Source: a virus
Length of the DNA: 44,533 nt
Virus record (IMG/VR): IMGVR_UViG_3300032278_004293
Location: 1-44,533 of that record
Reading direction: 5' to 3' (one strand)
Position numbers and translations under genes: made by a program. Shown piece by piece: positions 22,446 to 29,542 of this stretch; the stretch's first letter is position 1, and each line of letters opens with the position of its first letter. The notes beneath the pieces were generated by a model, which saw only the letters and a program-made list of their open reading frames with translations, was not told where the DNA came from and did no database searches.

Positions 22446-23534
22446 GGAAGTCTCCTTTGCTGCGGGGGCGGGAACCGCGTTCGGGGCACTGCGGGCCGCC
22501 AGCCCCGCAGTGATGACTTTGTCGCTGGTCTCGCCTGCCGCGACCGCACCATCCCTGTCAGGGATCAGGGCCGACCTCAGTCCTGCGGACGCAGCGCGCC
22601 CGCCGATCGGGCGGACGGCCGGATTGACCTCTTCGATCAGTGCGGCGAACGCGGCTCGGGCCTCGGACACCTCGTCCGCGAAGCCGATCTCAACAGCGGC
22701 CTGGCCACGAAAAACGGCAGCCTCAGTTGCGAGCGCATCCTCGGCCGACACCGCGCCCCGGCGCCCGGCTTCCACCATCAAGGCGAAGGCGCTCCACATC
22801 TCGTCGCCTTCCCTCTGCAGCTGCTCGCGCACATTCTCTGAGAGGGCCTGGTACGGGTTGCCGTCGACCTTGTTTGCTCCGGAGTGGATGAGGGTCACCT
22901 TGATGCCCTCCTTTTCGAGGTAACCCTCGTAATCGACGTGCATGCAGACCACGCCGACCGACCCGGCTTCGCCGAAGGGCGGCACGGTGATGTGGTTCGC
23001 CTGGCTGGCGATGGCGTAGCCAGCAGAAAGCGCGTAATCGGCAATGAAGGCCCGAACCGGCTTGATTTCGCGAATCTCGCGGATCTGCTGGCCGAGGTCG
23101 AAGATACCCGCGGCCTCCCCGCCGAAGCTGTCGATCTCCAGCGCGATGACGCGAACGGCGTCATCTTCGGCCGCGGCACGAAGCTGGGCGCTGAGGCCTT
23201 CATAGCTGGTGACACCGGAACTTTCACCGATGAACGAGCCGCGGCGCACCAGCGAACCGGTGATCGGGATGACAGCGATACCTTGCACGTTCGAGTAGCT
23301 CTGCACCCGGCGCGCCCGTTGATGCACCTCGTCGCCGAGCAGCGACGCCGCCCGCGGCGTACGATGGGCGTCGGTGATGCGGCCGTCGAAACCCTGCAGC
23401 TCGATCCGAGCGCCGGCCTGACCCAGGAACCGCGGCCCAAGCTGCTGTGCAATCACGGCGGCCTTGGCAGGATCGAGCATCAACGGCGTGTTGAACGCGC
23501 GCTGCGCGATCTGCAGCGTGTCCGGAAAGCTCAT
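21936..23534 (-). CDS. Capsid maturation protease (S49) fused to scaffold
   Basis: 532 aa. Residues about 80-270 form an S49 (SppA/ClpP-like) serine protease: VIALEIDSFGGEAAG, then ALSAGYAIAS with probable nucleophile Ser170, SVGVVCMHVDY and SGANKVDGNPY with the likely lysine base near 222. The C-terminal part (about 364-532) is highly charged, Ala/Glu/Lys-rich helix typical of scaffolds. This is the lambda gpC-type arrangement: the protease cleaves scaffold and other head proteins during prohead maturation. The ATG overlaps the portal stop codon (ATGA). Confidence 0.85.
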   Translation of the reverse strand: MSFPDTLQIAQRAFNTPLMLDPAKAAVIAQQLGPRFLGQAGARIELQGFDGRITDAHRTPRAASLLGDEVHQRARRVQSYSNVQGIAVIPITGSLVRRGSFIGESSGVTSYEGLSAQLRAAAEDDAVRVIALEIDSFGGEAAGIFDLGQQIREIREIKPVRAFIADYALSAGYAIASQANHITVPPFGEAGSVGVVCMHVDYEGYLEKEGIKVTLIHSGANKVDGNPYQALSENVREQLQREGDEMWSAFALMVEAGRRGAVSAEDALATEAAVFRGQAAVEIGFADEVSEARAAFAALIEEVNPAVRPIGGRAASAGLRSALIPDRDGAVAAGETSDKVITAGLAARSAPNAVPAPAAKETSMDWKSLTSAALREHRADLVSEIETEAAAKAETGNKAAVDSAVEKAVAAERARIAAIDEIAVAGHEELVAAAKADGRTAEQLALDMVKADKKAGGGYLAGLREADAAAAVPQAPAPSDATASGVKPEETAEAKWDKDADLRAEFGGDKAAYLAFAKAEASGHARILRRTN

Positions 23535-25126
23535 TGCGGGACCTCCAGGTCATTGTCGTCGTCGGTGTCTTCCTCGCCCGCCTGGGCAGCGGGCTCGGCA
23601 CCCTGAGCGGGCGCGGTGCGATCGTCACTCCCGTCGGCCGCGCGCCGGCGGCTGACGCTTCGATAGTCGGCTCCGAACCGCTCGGCAGCGATCCGGGTCA
23701 GCGAGGTCACGCCCATGTCCAGGTACTTCTCGTCGGCGGTCGCATCCTTCACCGGATCGATGGTCGGCCGCGCCGGGCCCATCCATTCCGCGCCAAGCCA
23801 TGCGCGGCGGCGAAGCGGGTCGTTAAAGAAGCCCGGCGCCTTGAGCGCGCCGCGCGCAATCGCTTCGGTGATCACGTCCTCGTAGATCGGACGGCAGAAC
23901 TGCGTCACATGCCGGGCCCGATCGGTCCGGAAGAATTGCCACGCCATCTCCATCGCCGCGCGGGACGCCGAATAGCTCGCCTGGAACTTCTTCAGGAGGA
24001 GTTCGTAGGGCAGGTCGGTCCCGGCCCCGATCTCCTGCGCGATCGCCTCGATGAACGGCGCGAAAGACGGATTTGGCCGCCCCGGCGCGAAGGTCTGGAT
24101 CTCCTCGTTCGGCAGTAAGTCGAAGATGAGCCCCGGCTCCACCAGTTCGATCCCATTGCCGGCGCCGGATTTTCCCTGCGGCTGAACCGACTGGGTCGAG
24201 AGACCGTCGCCCAGGTTGCCGTCCTCGGACTTCATCCCGATCGCGAAGCACGCGCTGACCACGGCGGCCATCAGCTCTGCCTCCGAATACCGCGAGAGTT
24301 GCTTCAGTGACTCGATCACGGGCGAGAGCATCGGCGCGTATCGCGTCATGTCCGGCCGCCACCGGACACCGTGCACGTGCAGGACCTGCCGCCGGCCGGT
24401 GCTGTCATAGGCCGCGATGCGCTTCCATTCCGGCATGCCGGCCAGATGTCGGTCGATCTCGTGCCGGTTTGCAAAGTGGTATGCAACGGCGGCGCCGTCC
24501 CCGTCCATCTCTACCCCGCCGGCCAACCCCTCGCGGTCGACTGCCCAGTTCGGATTGGACAGACGATCCGCCTCGACCGCCTGGTAGCAGGTGCCCAAGA
24601 GACGACCGCGGCGCTCCTTGAAGCGCCGGATGAACAGGACGTCCCCGCTCATCAGCGTGGAGCGGTACGCGAGGTCCTCGAGACCGGCGAAGGTCTGGGC
24701 TCGGGTCACGTCGCAGTCCGGGCTTTGCGCCCAGTCCTGCCAGATGTCGAGCGCGAGCTCCTCCCAGTCCTCGGCCTCAGTACGGGAAATCCCGAGGCGG
24801 TCGTGATCGATTTCCGGCCGCACCACGTGCCCCGATCCGATCACGTTGATGACCTTCGTCGACACGGCGCTCAGCGCGGTCGGATCGTTCCGCACCAGGT
24901 CGCGCGACCGTGCGCGCAGCGTCGGAAGGTCGAGCAGAGTATCGGCATCGGCACTGGCGCCCAGCGGGTTCCACTGGCTTGTCGCCCCGCGATCCCGACG
25001 CGCGCCCTTGTGTCCTCCCGTCATGGCCGAGAACATCGTCCGCGCCTGGACGCGGCGCAGCCCCGTCGAGGGCGACAGCCAGGCAATCGCCTTGTCGAGG
25101 CGGTTGGCGAGGAGTTTGCGGCTCAC
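23531..25126 (-). CDS. Portal protein (lambda gpB-like family, 531 aa)
   Basis: Dodecameric DNA channel of the capsid vertex. Key blocks: TMFSAMTGGHKGARRDRG near the N-terminus, RSRDLVRNDPTALSAVSTKVINVIGSG, WAQSPDCDVTRAQTF, GDVLFIRRFKE, the VLHVHGVRWRPDMTRYAP segment, and PNPSFAPFIEAIAQEIGAGTDLPYELLLKKFQASYSASRAA, the hallmark of lambda-family portals. The C-terminus is acidic and low in complexity. GTG start; GTGA overlap with the gpW gene stop. Confidence 0.92.
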   Translation of the reverse strand: MSRKLLANRLDKAIAWLSPSTGLRRVQARTMFSAMTGGHKGARRDRGATSQWNPLGASADADTLLDLPTLRARSRDLVRNDPTALSAVSTKVINVIGSGHVVRPEIDHDRLGISRTEAEDWEELALDIWQDWAQSPDCDVTRAQTFAGLEDLAYRSTLMSGDVLFIRRFKERRGRLLGTCYQAVEADRLSNPNWAVDREGLAGGVEMDGDGAAVAYHFANRHEIDRHLAGMPEWKRIAAYDSTGRRQVLHVHGVRWRPDMTRYAPMLSPVIESLKQLSRYSEAELMAAVVSACFAIGMKSEDGNLGDGLSTQSVQPQGKSGAGNGIELVEPGLIFDLLPNEEIQTFAPGRPNPSFAPFIEAIAQEIGAGTDLPYELLLKKFQASYSASRAAMEMAWQFFRTDRARHVTQFCRPIYEDVITEAIARGALKAPGFFNDPLRRRAWLGAEWMGPARPTIDPVKDATADEKYLDMGVTSLTRIAAERFGADYRSVSRRRAADGSDDRTAPAQGAEPAAQAGEEDTDDDNDLEVPQ

Positions 25127-25335
25127 AGCGGATCAGCCCTGCGGAATGCGCCGCCGCGGCGCGAGGCGCGACTGATTTTGCCGATCAGGCGCTCCTCTTC
25201 CTGGGAGAGCCAGCCGAGGTCGAGCTTCGTCAGCGAACGTCCGTCGAGCGTGTAGCTCTGGACACCGCCGCTCAGGATGGCCGAGATCGCCGCCTGGACC
25301 TTCTCCAGGCGGGCCTCGTAATCGATCGTTGGCAT
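25123..25335 (-). CDS. gpW-like head-tail joining protein (70 aa)
   Basis: Short protein with the gpW layout: two helices flanking a hairpin (MPTIDYEARLEKVQAAISAIL, QSYTLDGRSLTKLDL, LSQEEERLIGKIS). gpW attaches to the portal and allows tail joining. Located between terminase and portal as in lambda. Confidence 0.85.
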   Translation of the reverse strand: MPTIDYEARLEKVQAAISAILSGGVQSYTLDGRSLTKLDLGWLSQEEERLIGKISRASRRGGAFRRADPL

Positions 25336-25336
25336 G

Positions 25337-27364
25337 TTACCTCACTCTGCCGCGCACGCCCCTCTGGCGTGTCGGCTGGGACGGTTGCGGGTCGGGCGCC
25401 GGTTCCGGCGGCGCGACCTTGATTTCGAACAGATCGCCCTGCCCGGTGTCCGGGCGGTCCCCGAACCGCTCCAGGCGGAGCGTCGACCACTGCTCAGGTT
25501 TCAGCCGGTCAAGGCCCAGATGATACGCCAGCGCCCGGGCGTAGCAGGCGATGTCCAGCGCTTCGTTCGGGCGCCCCTGCAGCTTGTCCCAGCGGTGCGT
25601 AACGATCCCCGACCGGGTTTCGACCTGTACCAGGTGCTCCGAGGTCAGCTGCTCGGCGTAGGCGAGGTCGATCTCGCCCGGTAGGATCATCGCGCCCGGG
25701 CGGCGAGCTCCGTTTTCGTCCGGCCCCATCAGCGTCTTGCGAACTGACCCGTAAAGGTCCGATTTCAGCGGGAAGGTTCCGACCGGCCAGATCGTGGCGC
25801 CGTTCTTCACCCGCTTGCCGTTCAGCTTCACGTCGACCTTGCGCGGAGAGCCGATAAAAGGCTCCGTGCGCCCGTCCCGGCCGTCCGTGGCAAAGACGCG
25901 CGGACGGCCGCGCGTGTAGTTGTAGACCATCTGACTCGCGAAACCCGAGTCCACAGCCCAGGCATCGACCTCGGCTTCCCCGTAGCCACCCGGCGCATAG
26001 CGCCGTGACAGCATCATCTCGTCGTGCCGAGACCAGGTTGACTGATCGTAGGGGTCGCCCTCGATCACTCCCCAGTCCACCAACCAGCGGGTCATGCCCT
26101 CCGACCATCCCCAGACCGCCCATTCGAGCCGGTTGCCCTGCACATCGGTGGCGCCGGTGAAGAACACCGGGCCGATCGGCGGCTTGCCCTTCTCGATCTG
26201 CGGGACCCGGCAGGCGAATAGCTGCTCGGCGTCGGGGGCATCCCCCTTGTCCTCGTAGGCCTCTCCCAGAACCTGCTGGGTGAACACCCGCAAGGTCTCC
26301 GGATTGTCCTTCTGGTCGAGCCACTCCGCGACGATCGAATCCCAGCTGGTGAACAGGCTGTAGGCCTTCCAGATGTGGAACCCTCGCACACGGCCGGGCA
26401 CGTGGCGCGCCCGCCATCGCTCCAGTTCATCGGCCGGGAAACTCAGCCCTGGACCATCATCGCCGGCGGTCGCGATCCACACCCCCCGAGGCATGATCGC
26501 CGGCTTCTCGATGTGTTCGATCACGCAGCCGTTCTCTCGGCACTCAAACCATGCGCGGTGCGGCCATTCGTCGTGCTCCCACTTCAGGTGCTCGAAGGTG
26601 AGCACCTGGTAGGCGCCGCAATGAGGACAGGGCACGTAGCGGAGCCGCTTGTCCGAGGTTCCGAACATCGCGGTGATGCGGCACGCCCCGAGGATCCCCG
26701 GGGTCGACACCCAGAGCCGTTTCCGGTCCCGCTCGTAAGTTTCCGTGCGCTTCTTTAGCTGGGCGACCGGATCGCCTCGATCCCCGGCCTCCGCCGGCCA
26801 CTCGCTGACCTCATCGCCGATCGTGTACCGAGCCGACAGCATCTGCAGTCCCTTCGAAGATCCTGCGAAGGTGATCTGCGCGAACCCGCCCCGGAACCTC
26901 TTGAACGCCGCCGTCGAACCGTGCTCGCTACGGCTCTTCATCTCCAGAACGCGCGCCCTCAGCGTCGGCGTCTCGTCGATCGCGGGCTGCAGCTTGGTCC
27001 GGACATACTTCGTCGCCTCGTCGGTGCTCGGCAGCACGATGATCATCGGACCGGGATCCTGCTCGACCACGTAGCCGAAGAAGTTCGCGCCCGCCTCGGA
27101 CTTGCCGACCTGCGCCGAAGCCACCACAGCCACATCCTCCGCCGGATCATCCGGGCCGAGTGCATCCATGATCTCAACCAGGTGCGGCGCCCTGGCATTG
27201 CGCCACGGGCCGGGATATCGGGATCCGCTCTCGGCCGAGACGATCCTCCGCGCCTCGGCCCATTCCGAAACACCCATTCGGGGCGACGGCTTCATCGCAG
27301 ACGCGAGGCCTCCCAGAACCACCGGCCGCGCCGGCGGGAGCTGGGAGAGCGCGTCAAGCTGCAT
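25337..27364 (-). CDS. Terminase large subunit (lambda gpA family, 675 aa)
   Basis: Packaging ATPase and nuclease. VVASAQVGKSEAG (about residues 81-93) is the modified Walker A loop of gpA terminases, and IIVLPSTDEATKYVRTKL is the following adenine-binding block. CPHCGAYQVLTFEHLKWEHDEW is the family-typical Cys-containing region, and the C-terminal half has WAVDSGFASQMVYNYTRGRP, part of the nuclease core. A GTG two codons upstream (27370) is an alternative start. It overlaps the small subunit gene by 11 nt. gpA-type enzymes usually cut at cos sites. Confidence 0.92.
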   Translation of the reverse strand: MQLDALSQLPPARPVVLGGLASAMKPSPRMGVSEWAEARRIVSAESGSRYPGPWRNARAPHLVEIMDALGPDDPAEDVAVVASAQVGKSEAGANFFGYVVEQDPGPMIIVLPSTDEATKYVRTKLQPAIDETPTLRARVLEMKSRSEHGSTAAFKRFRGGFAQITFAGSSKGLQMLSARYTIGDEVSEWPAEAGDRGDPVAQLKKRTETYERDRKRLWVSTPGILGACRITAMFGTSDKRLRYVPCPHCGAYQVLTFEHLKWEHDEWPHRAWFECRENGCVIEHIEKPAIMPRGVWIATAGDDGPGLSFPADELERWRARHVPGRVRGFHIWKAYSLFTSWDSIVAEWLDQKDNPETLRVFTQQVLGEAYEDKGDAPDAEQLFACRVPQIEKGKPPIGPVFFTGATDVQGNRLEWAVWGWSEGMTRWLVDWGVIEGDPYDQSTWSRHDEMMLSRRYAPGGYGEAEVDAWAVDSGFASQMVYNYTRGRPRVFATDGRDGRTEPFIGSPRKVDVKLNGKRVKNGATIWPVGTFPLKSDLYGSVRKTLMGPDENGARRPGAMILPGEIDLAYAEQLTSEHLVQVETRSGIVTHRWDKLQGRPNEALDIACYARALAYHLGLDRLKPEQWSTLRLERFGDRPDTGQGDLFEIKVAPPEPAPDPQPSQPTRQRGVRGRVR

Positions 27365-27890
27365 CGGCACCCTCTGTTTCGGCCGCGGCCGACGCCAGCG
27401 CCCGCGCCGCCGAGGCCAGGAACTCCCGCATCATCTCGTCGAGGGCGCGCTCCATGGCTCGGGTGTCGTCAATCATGGCCAGGGCTTCTGCGCGGTCCCT
27501 GACCAGCTGGGCCGCCTTCTGCCTCATCAGGTCTCCGGCTTCAGCGACCGCGGCCTCGACCTCTTCGCGCCGCAGCGTCATTTTCAGCCGGTCCGCCAGG
27601 TCGAGCTCGTCGCTCGTGGCTTTCGCGGCCGCGCTGCGGGCCCGCTGATCATTCAGCGACGGTCCTGCTGGAGTTTCCCGGCGCCGGGACGGTGCGGGCT
27701 CATCTCCAGCCGCCACCTTGCGAGTCTGGAGCGCCGGATTGACCACGGTGTCGCGATGACGCTCCAGCTCGGCGACGGAAACCCGGTTGTGCGCGTCCAG
27801 AAGTGCCGGGTGCTTCTTCACCCAGCGGGTAATCGTGGATTTGTCGAGGCCGAGCTGCCGTGCCGCCTCTGCCCTCGTCACCCGTCCCAT
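27354..27890 (-). CDS. Terminase small subunit / Nu1-like DNA-binding protein (178 aa)
   Basis: The N-terminal helix-turn-helix (TRAEAARQLGLDKSTITRWVKKHPALLD, residues 4-31) resembles Nu1-type winged HTH domains that recognise the packaging site. The C-terminal half is long charged helix (DELDLADRLKMTLRREEVEAAVAEAGDLMRQ) for contact with the large subunit. The frame opens 23 codons earlier; MGRVTRAE is preferred because the HTH follows immediately, although its ribosome site is weak. The upstream gap is the natural location for cos. Confidence 0.8.
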   Translation of the reverse strand: MGRVTRAEAARQLGLDKSTITRWVKKHPALLDAHNRVSVAELERHRDTVVNPALQTRKVAAGDEPAPSRRRETPAGPSLNDQRARSAAAKATSDELDLADRLKMTLRREEVEAAVAEAGDLMRQKAAQLVRDRAEALAMIDDTRAMERALDEMMREFLASAARALASAAAETEGADAA

Positions 27891-28111
27891 GTCTGCCGCC
27901 TGATCGCCTCCGTTGCGGTTGCACCGGGCGTCAGTTGCACCGGCCGAGAAAAGTTGCACCCTTCCAAAACCCGGCGACTGATAAACTCATGCGCTACGCC
28001 GCACCGTATACGCTCAGGCTCCGGAAGGACCCGTTCGGGGGTGGCCAGCCGCCCCGCCGCTGCAGCTGGCCTCTGCTGATCGCGCCTGTCGGCGGGCGCG
28101 TTCTGGGGTAT

Positions 28112-28186
28112 TGGTTGCCGGGGACGGGATCGAACCGCCGACCTCGTGGTTATGAGCCACGCGAGCTACCGCTGCTCCACCCGGAC
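28112..28186 (-). tRNA. tRNA-Met (CAT), initiator-like
   Basis: Cloverleaf read on the minus strand: D-stem GAGC/GCTC with loop AGCGGTA, anticodon arm CGTGG-CTCATAA-CCACG (anticodon CAT), variable AGGTC, T-arm GGCGG-TTCGATC-CCGTC and an encoded CCA. The acceptor GTCCGGG/CCCGGCA pairs at five positions and is unpaired at 1:72 and 2:71 (or pairs with one bulged U if the 5' end is moved by one). The A11:U24 pair and open 1:72 position are initiator traits; only two of the three initiator G:C pairs at the base of the anticodon stem are present. A tRNA-Ile(CAT) is less likely. Confidence 0.85.
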
Positions 28187-28246
28187 ACGATGGCGCCGGG
28201 CTTTCCCCGGCCCGGTGCATCTCAATCTCCATCGCTGGACATGAGA

Positions 28247-28278
28247 GCGCCCGGCAGCGGTGTATCCGCTCCGGGCGC
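28247..28278. other. Strong nested hairpin upstream of the tRNA
   Basis: GCGCCCGG (28247-28254) pairs with CCGGGCGC (28271-28278); inside, AGCGG (28256-28260) pairs with CCGCT (28266-28270), with a single unpaired C and loop TGTAT. No T-run follows. It may be a packaging-region element, RNA processing signal or terminator of the 28340 gene transcript. Confidence 0.55.
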
Positions 28279-28339
28279 AACTTTAGATCATGCCATACCT
28301 GATGCCAGCGAGTGTCGCCGGTGTCAACAGATTTGGTGT

Positions 28340-29065
28340 TTAGAGACCGTATATCGCGCTCAGGGCGCGCGATAGGGCCTTCTGTAGTGTTTCAAGATAC
28401 CTCGTCTGTTTCGGCCACCCACGGCGCGCCAGAAGGGCGGTCAGAGGTTCGCGCCGAATGAGCGCCCACGCCACCACATCCTGAATGAAGATCGACCGCC
28501 GACCCAGTTGGGCCGCCGGACCTTCGGCACGCAGCACATGGACGTGACCGAGCTTCTCGTCATGGAAGCATTCCACGATCCGCCGATCCATGCGCTTGAG
28601 CCGCTGGATGCTATCGATCATTGCGTCCATCACCCCCGCCGCGTCGCCGCCGCCAGTACCCCCATCCAGCGATGAGCATTTCACCTGACCTGCCTGCACC
28701 TTGTGGACCAGCGCCTCATACTCGGCCGCCGCCATGTGTTCGGCTGGACTGAAGATCGGACCCGGACGCTTGCGCGACCGGCTCCGGACCTCGATCAGGT
28801 CGAGAGCCGAGGCGCAACGCACTGCATCACCCACCTTCGGCCTGACACTGCGACGGCGTGGACCGTTGGCGGTCATGTAAACCTCGACCTCCCGAAACAC
28901 TCGCGCAGGACCGCGCGCAGGCGACACCGGTATCTCCGTGCTGCACCCTTCAGGCGGCGTCGCCCCATCCATCAGCCGCTTTATGCGTTCGCCCTCCGCT
29001 TGAAGCTGCGATCTGCCGTCGCTCTTCCGCTTTGCCATCATGTCCCTCACCTGCTCAATCAACAT
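28340..29065 (-). CDS. Hypothetical protein, possible late regulator (241 aa)
   Basis: Unrecognised soluble protein. A basic N-terminus (MMAKRKSDGRSQLQAEGERIKRLMDG), a VRPKVGDAVRCASALDLIEVRSRSRKRPGPIFSPAEHMAAAEYEALVHKVQAG core, and a C-terminal helical region with ALIRREPLTALLARRGWPKQTRYLETLQKALSRAL that looks like a DNA-binding helix-turn-helix. It sits alone between the origin-like array and the packaging genes, where many phages carry the late-transcription activator; that role is inference. AAGG precedes the ATG. Confidence 0.6.
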   Translation of the reverse strand: MLIEQVRDMMAKRKSDGRSQLQAEGERIKRLMDGATPPEGCSTEIPVSPARGPARVFREVEVYMTANGPRRRSVRPKVGDAVRCASALDLIEVRSRSRKRPGPIFSPAEHMAAAEYEALVHKVQAGQVKCSSLDGGTGGGDAAGVMDAMIDSIQRLKRMDRRIVECFHDEKLGHVHVLRAEGPAAQLGRRSIFIQDVVAWALIRREPLTALLARRGWPKQTRYLETLQKALSRALSAIYGL

Positions 29066-29120
29066 CTTGTGCCCTTCGCAAATCCGCCGACTTCATATTG
29101 ACGCCTCCTTCCCAGACTTA

Positions 29121-29456
29121 CGGCCCGAACGGCTTGAGTTCAGAAACAGCCGCCCGAAAGTCGGCCCGAGAATTTCGGGACCGACACTTATAACCCTTTG
29201 TTTTGATGCTTGTTCTTTTCCGAAGAATAGAGATGTCGGCTTGAACGGCTTGAAAATGGGGGGTTATCGTATGTGAGGACACACCACCCCCTGCACCCCC
29301 TTCTCGCGCGCGCATATGCGTACCTCGCAATCTCGGGCCGTTCGGGCCGTTCGGGCCGTCAGGTGGCGGCCAACCCCTTGATCGAAAGAGACTTCCCCCA
29401 CACCCCCGAATTCGCATCTCAAGCCGACGCGGCGTCGTCTCGGGCCGCTCAAGCCG
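29121..29456. other. Iteron array with AT-rich core: candidate replication origin
   Basis: Eleven copies of TCRRGCCG. Five read CGGCYYGA on the plus strand (29121, 29130, 29162, 29237, 29246) and six read TCRRGCCG (29333, 29342, 29351, 29419, 29440, 29449), so the two groups face each other. Several are spaced exactly 9 bp apart. Between them, 29191-29240 has 20 G/C in 50 bases, far below the surroundings. It lies directly downstream of the P4/D5-type helicase-primase gene, whose relatives bind iterons at the origin. The whole 29066-29542 gap has no credible gene. Confidence 0.65.
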
Positions 29457-29542
29457 ACGAAAGCGGGTCCGCAAAGCGAAGGCGGCCGGAGCACCGCCCG
29501 ACCGCCTGACCATCCGTAGTCCCGAAAAGGGGGCGCGGGGGA

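Larger units (their letters stand above)
27891..28339. other. Non-coding gap upstream of terminase; candidate packaging (cos) region
   Basis: About 450 bp without a convincing gene. It holds the tRNA (28112-28186) and several GC-rich inverted repeats: 28081-28100 (6-bp stem), 28193-28218 (9-bp stem with one G-T) and 28247-28278 (8+5 bp). In lambda-like phages cos lies just before the small terminase gene, so this is the likely place. No cos sequence can be recognised directly. Confidence 0.4.

Noticed and set aside
28112-28186. tRNA as the integration site
   Set aside because: It lies in the middle of the phage genome, far from the integrase, and has an intact structure with no adjacent duplicate 3' end.
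28014-28280. Minus-strand open frame of 88 aa
   Set aside because: Runs through the tRNA gene; the NHEVGGSIPSPA stretch is the usual translation of a tRNA sequence.
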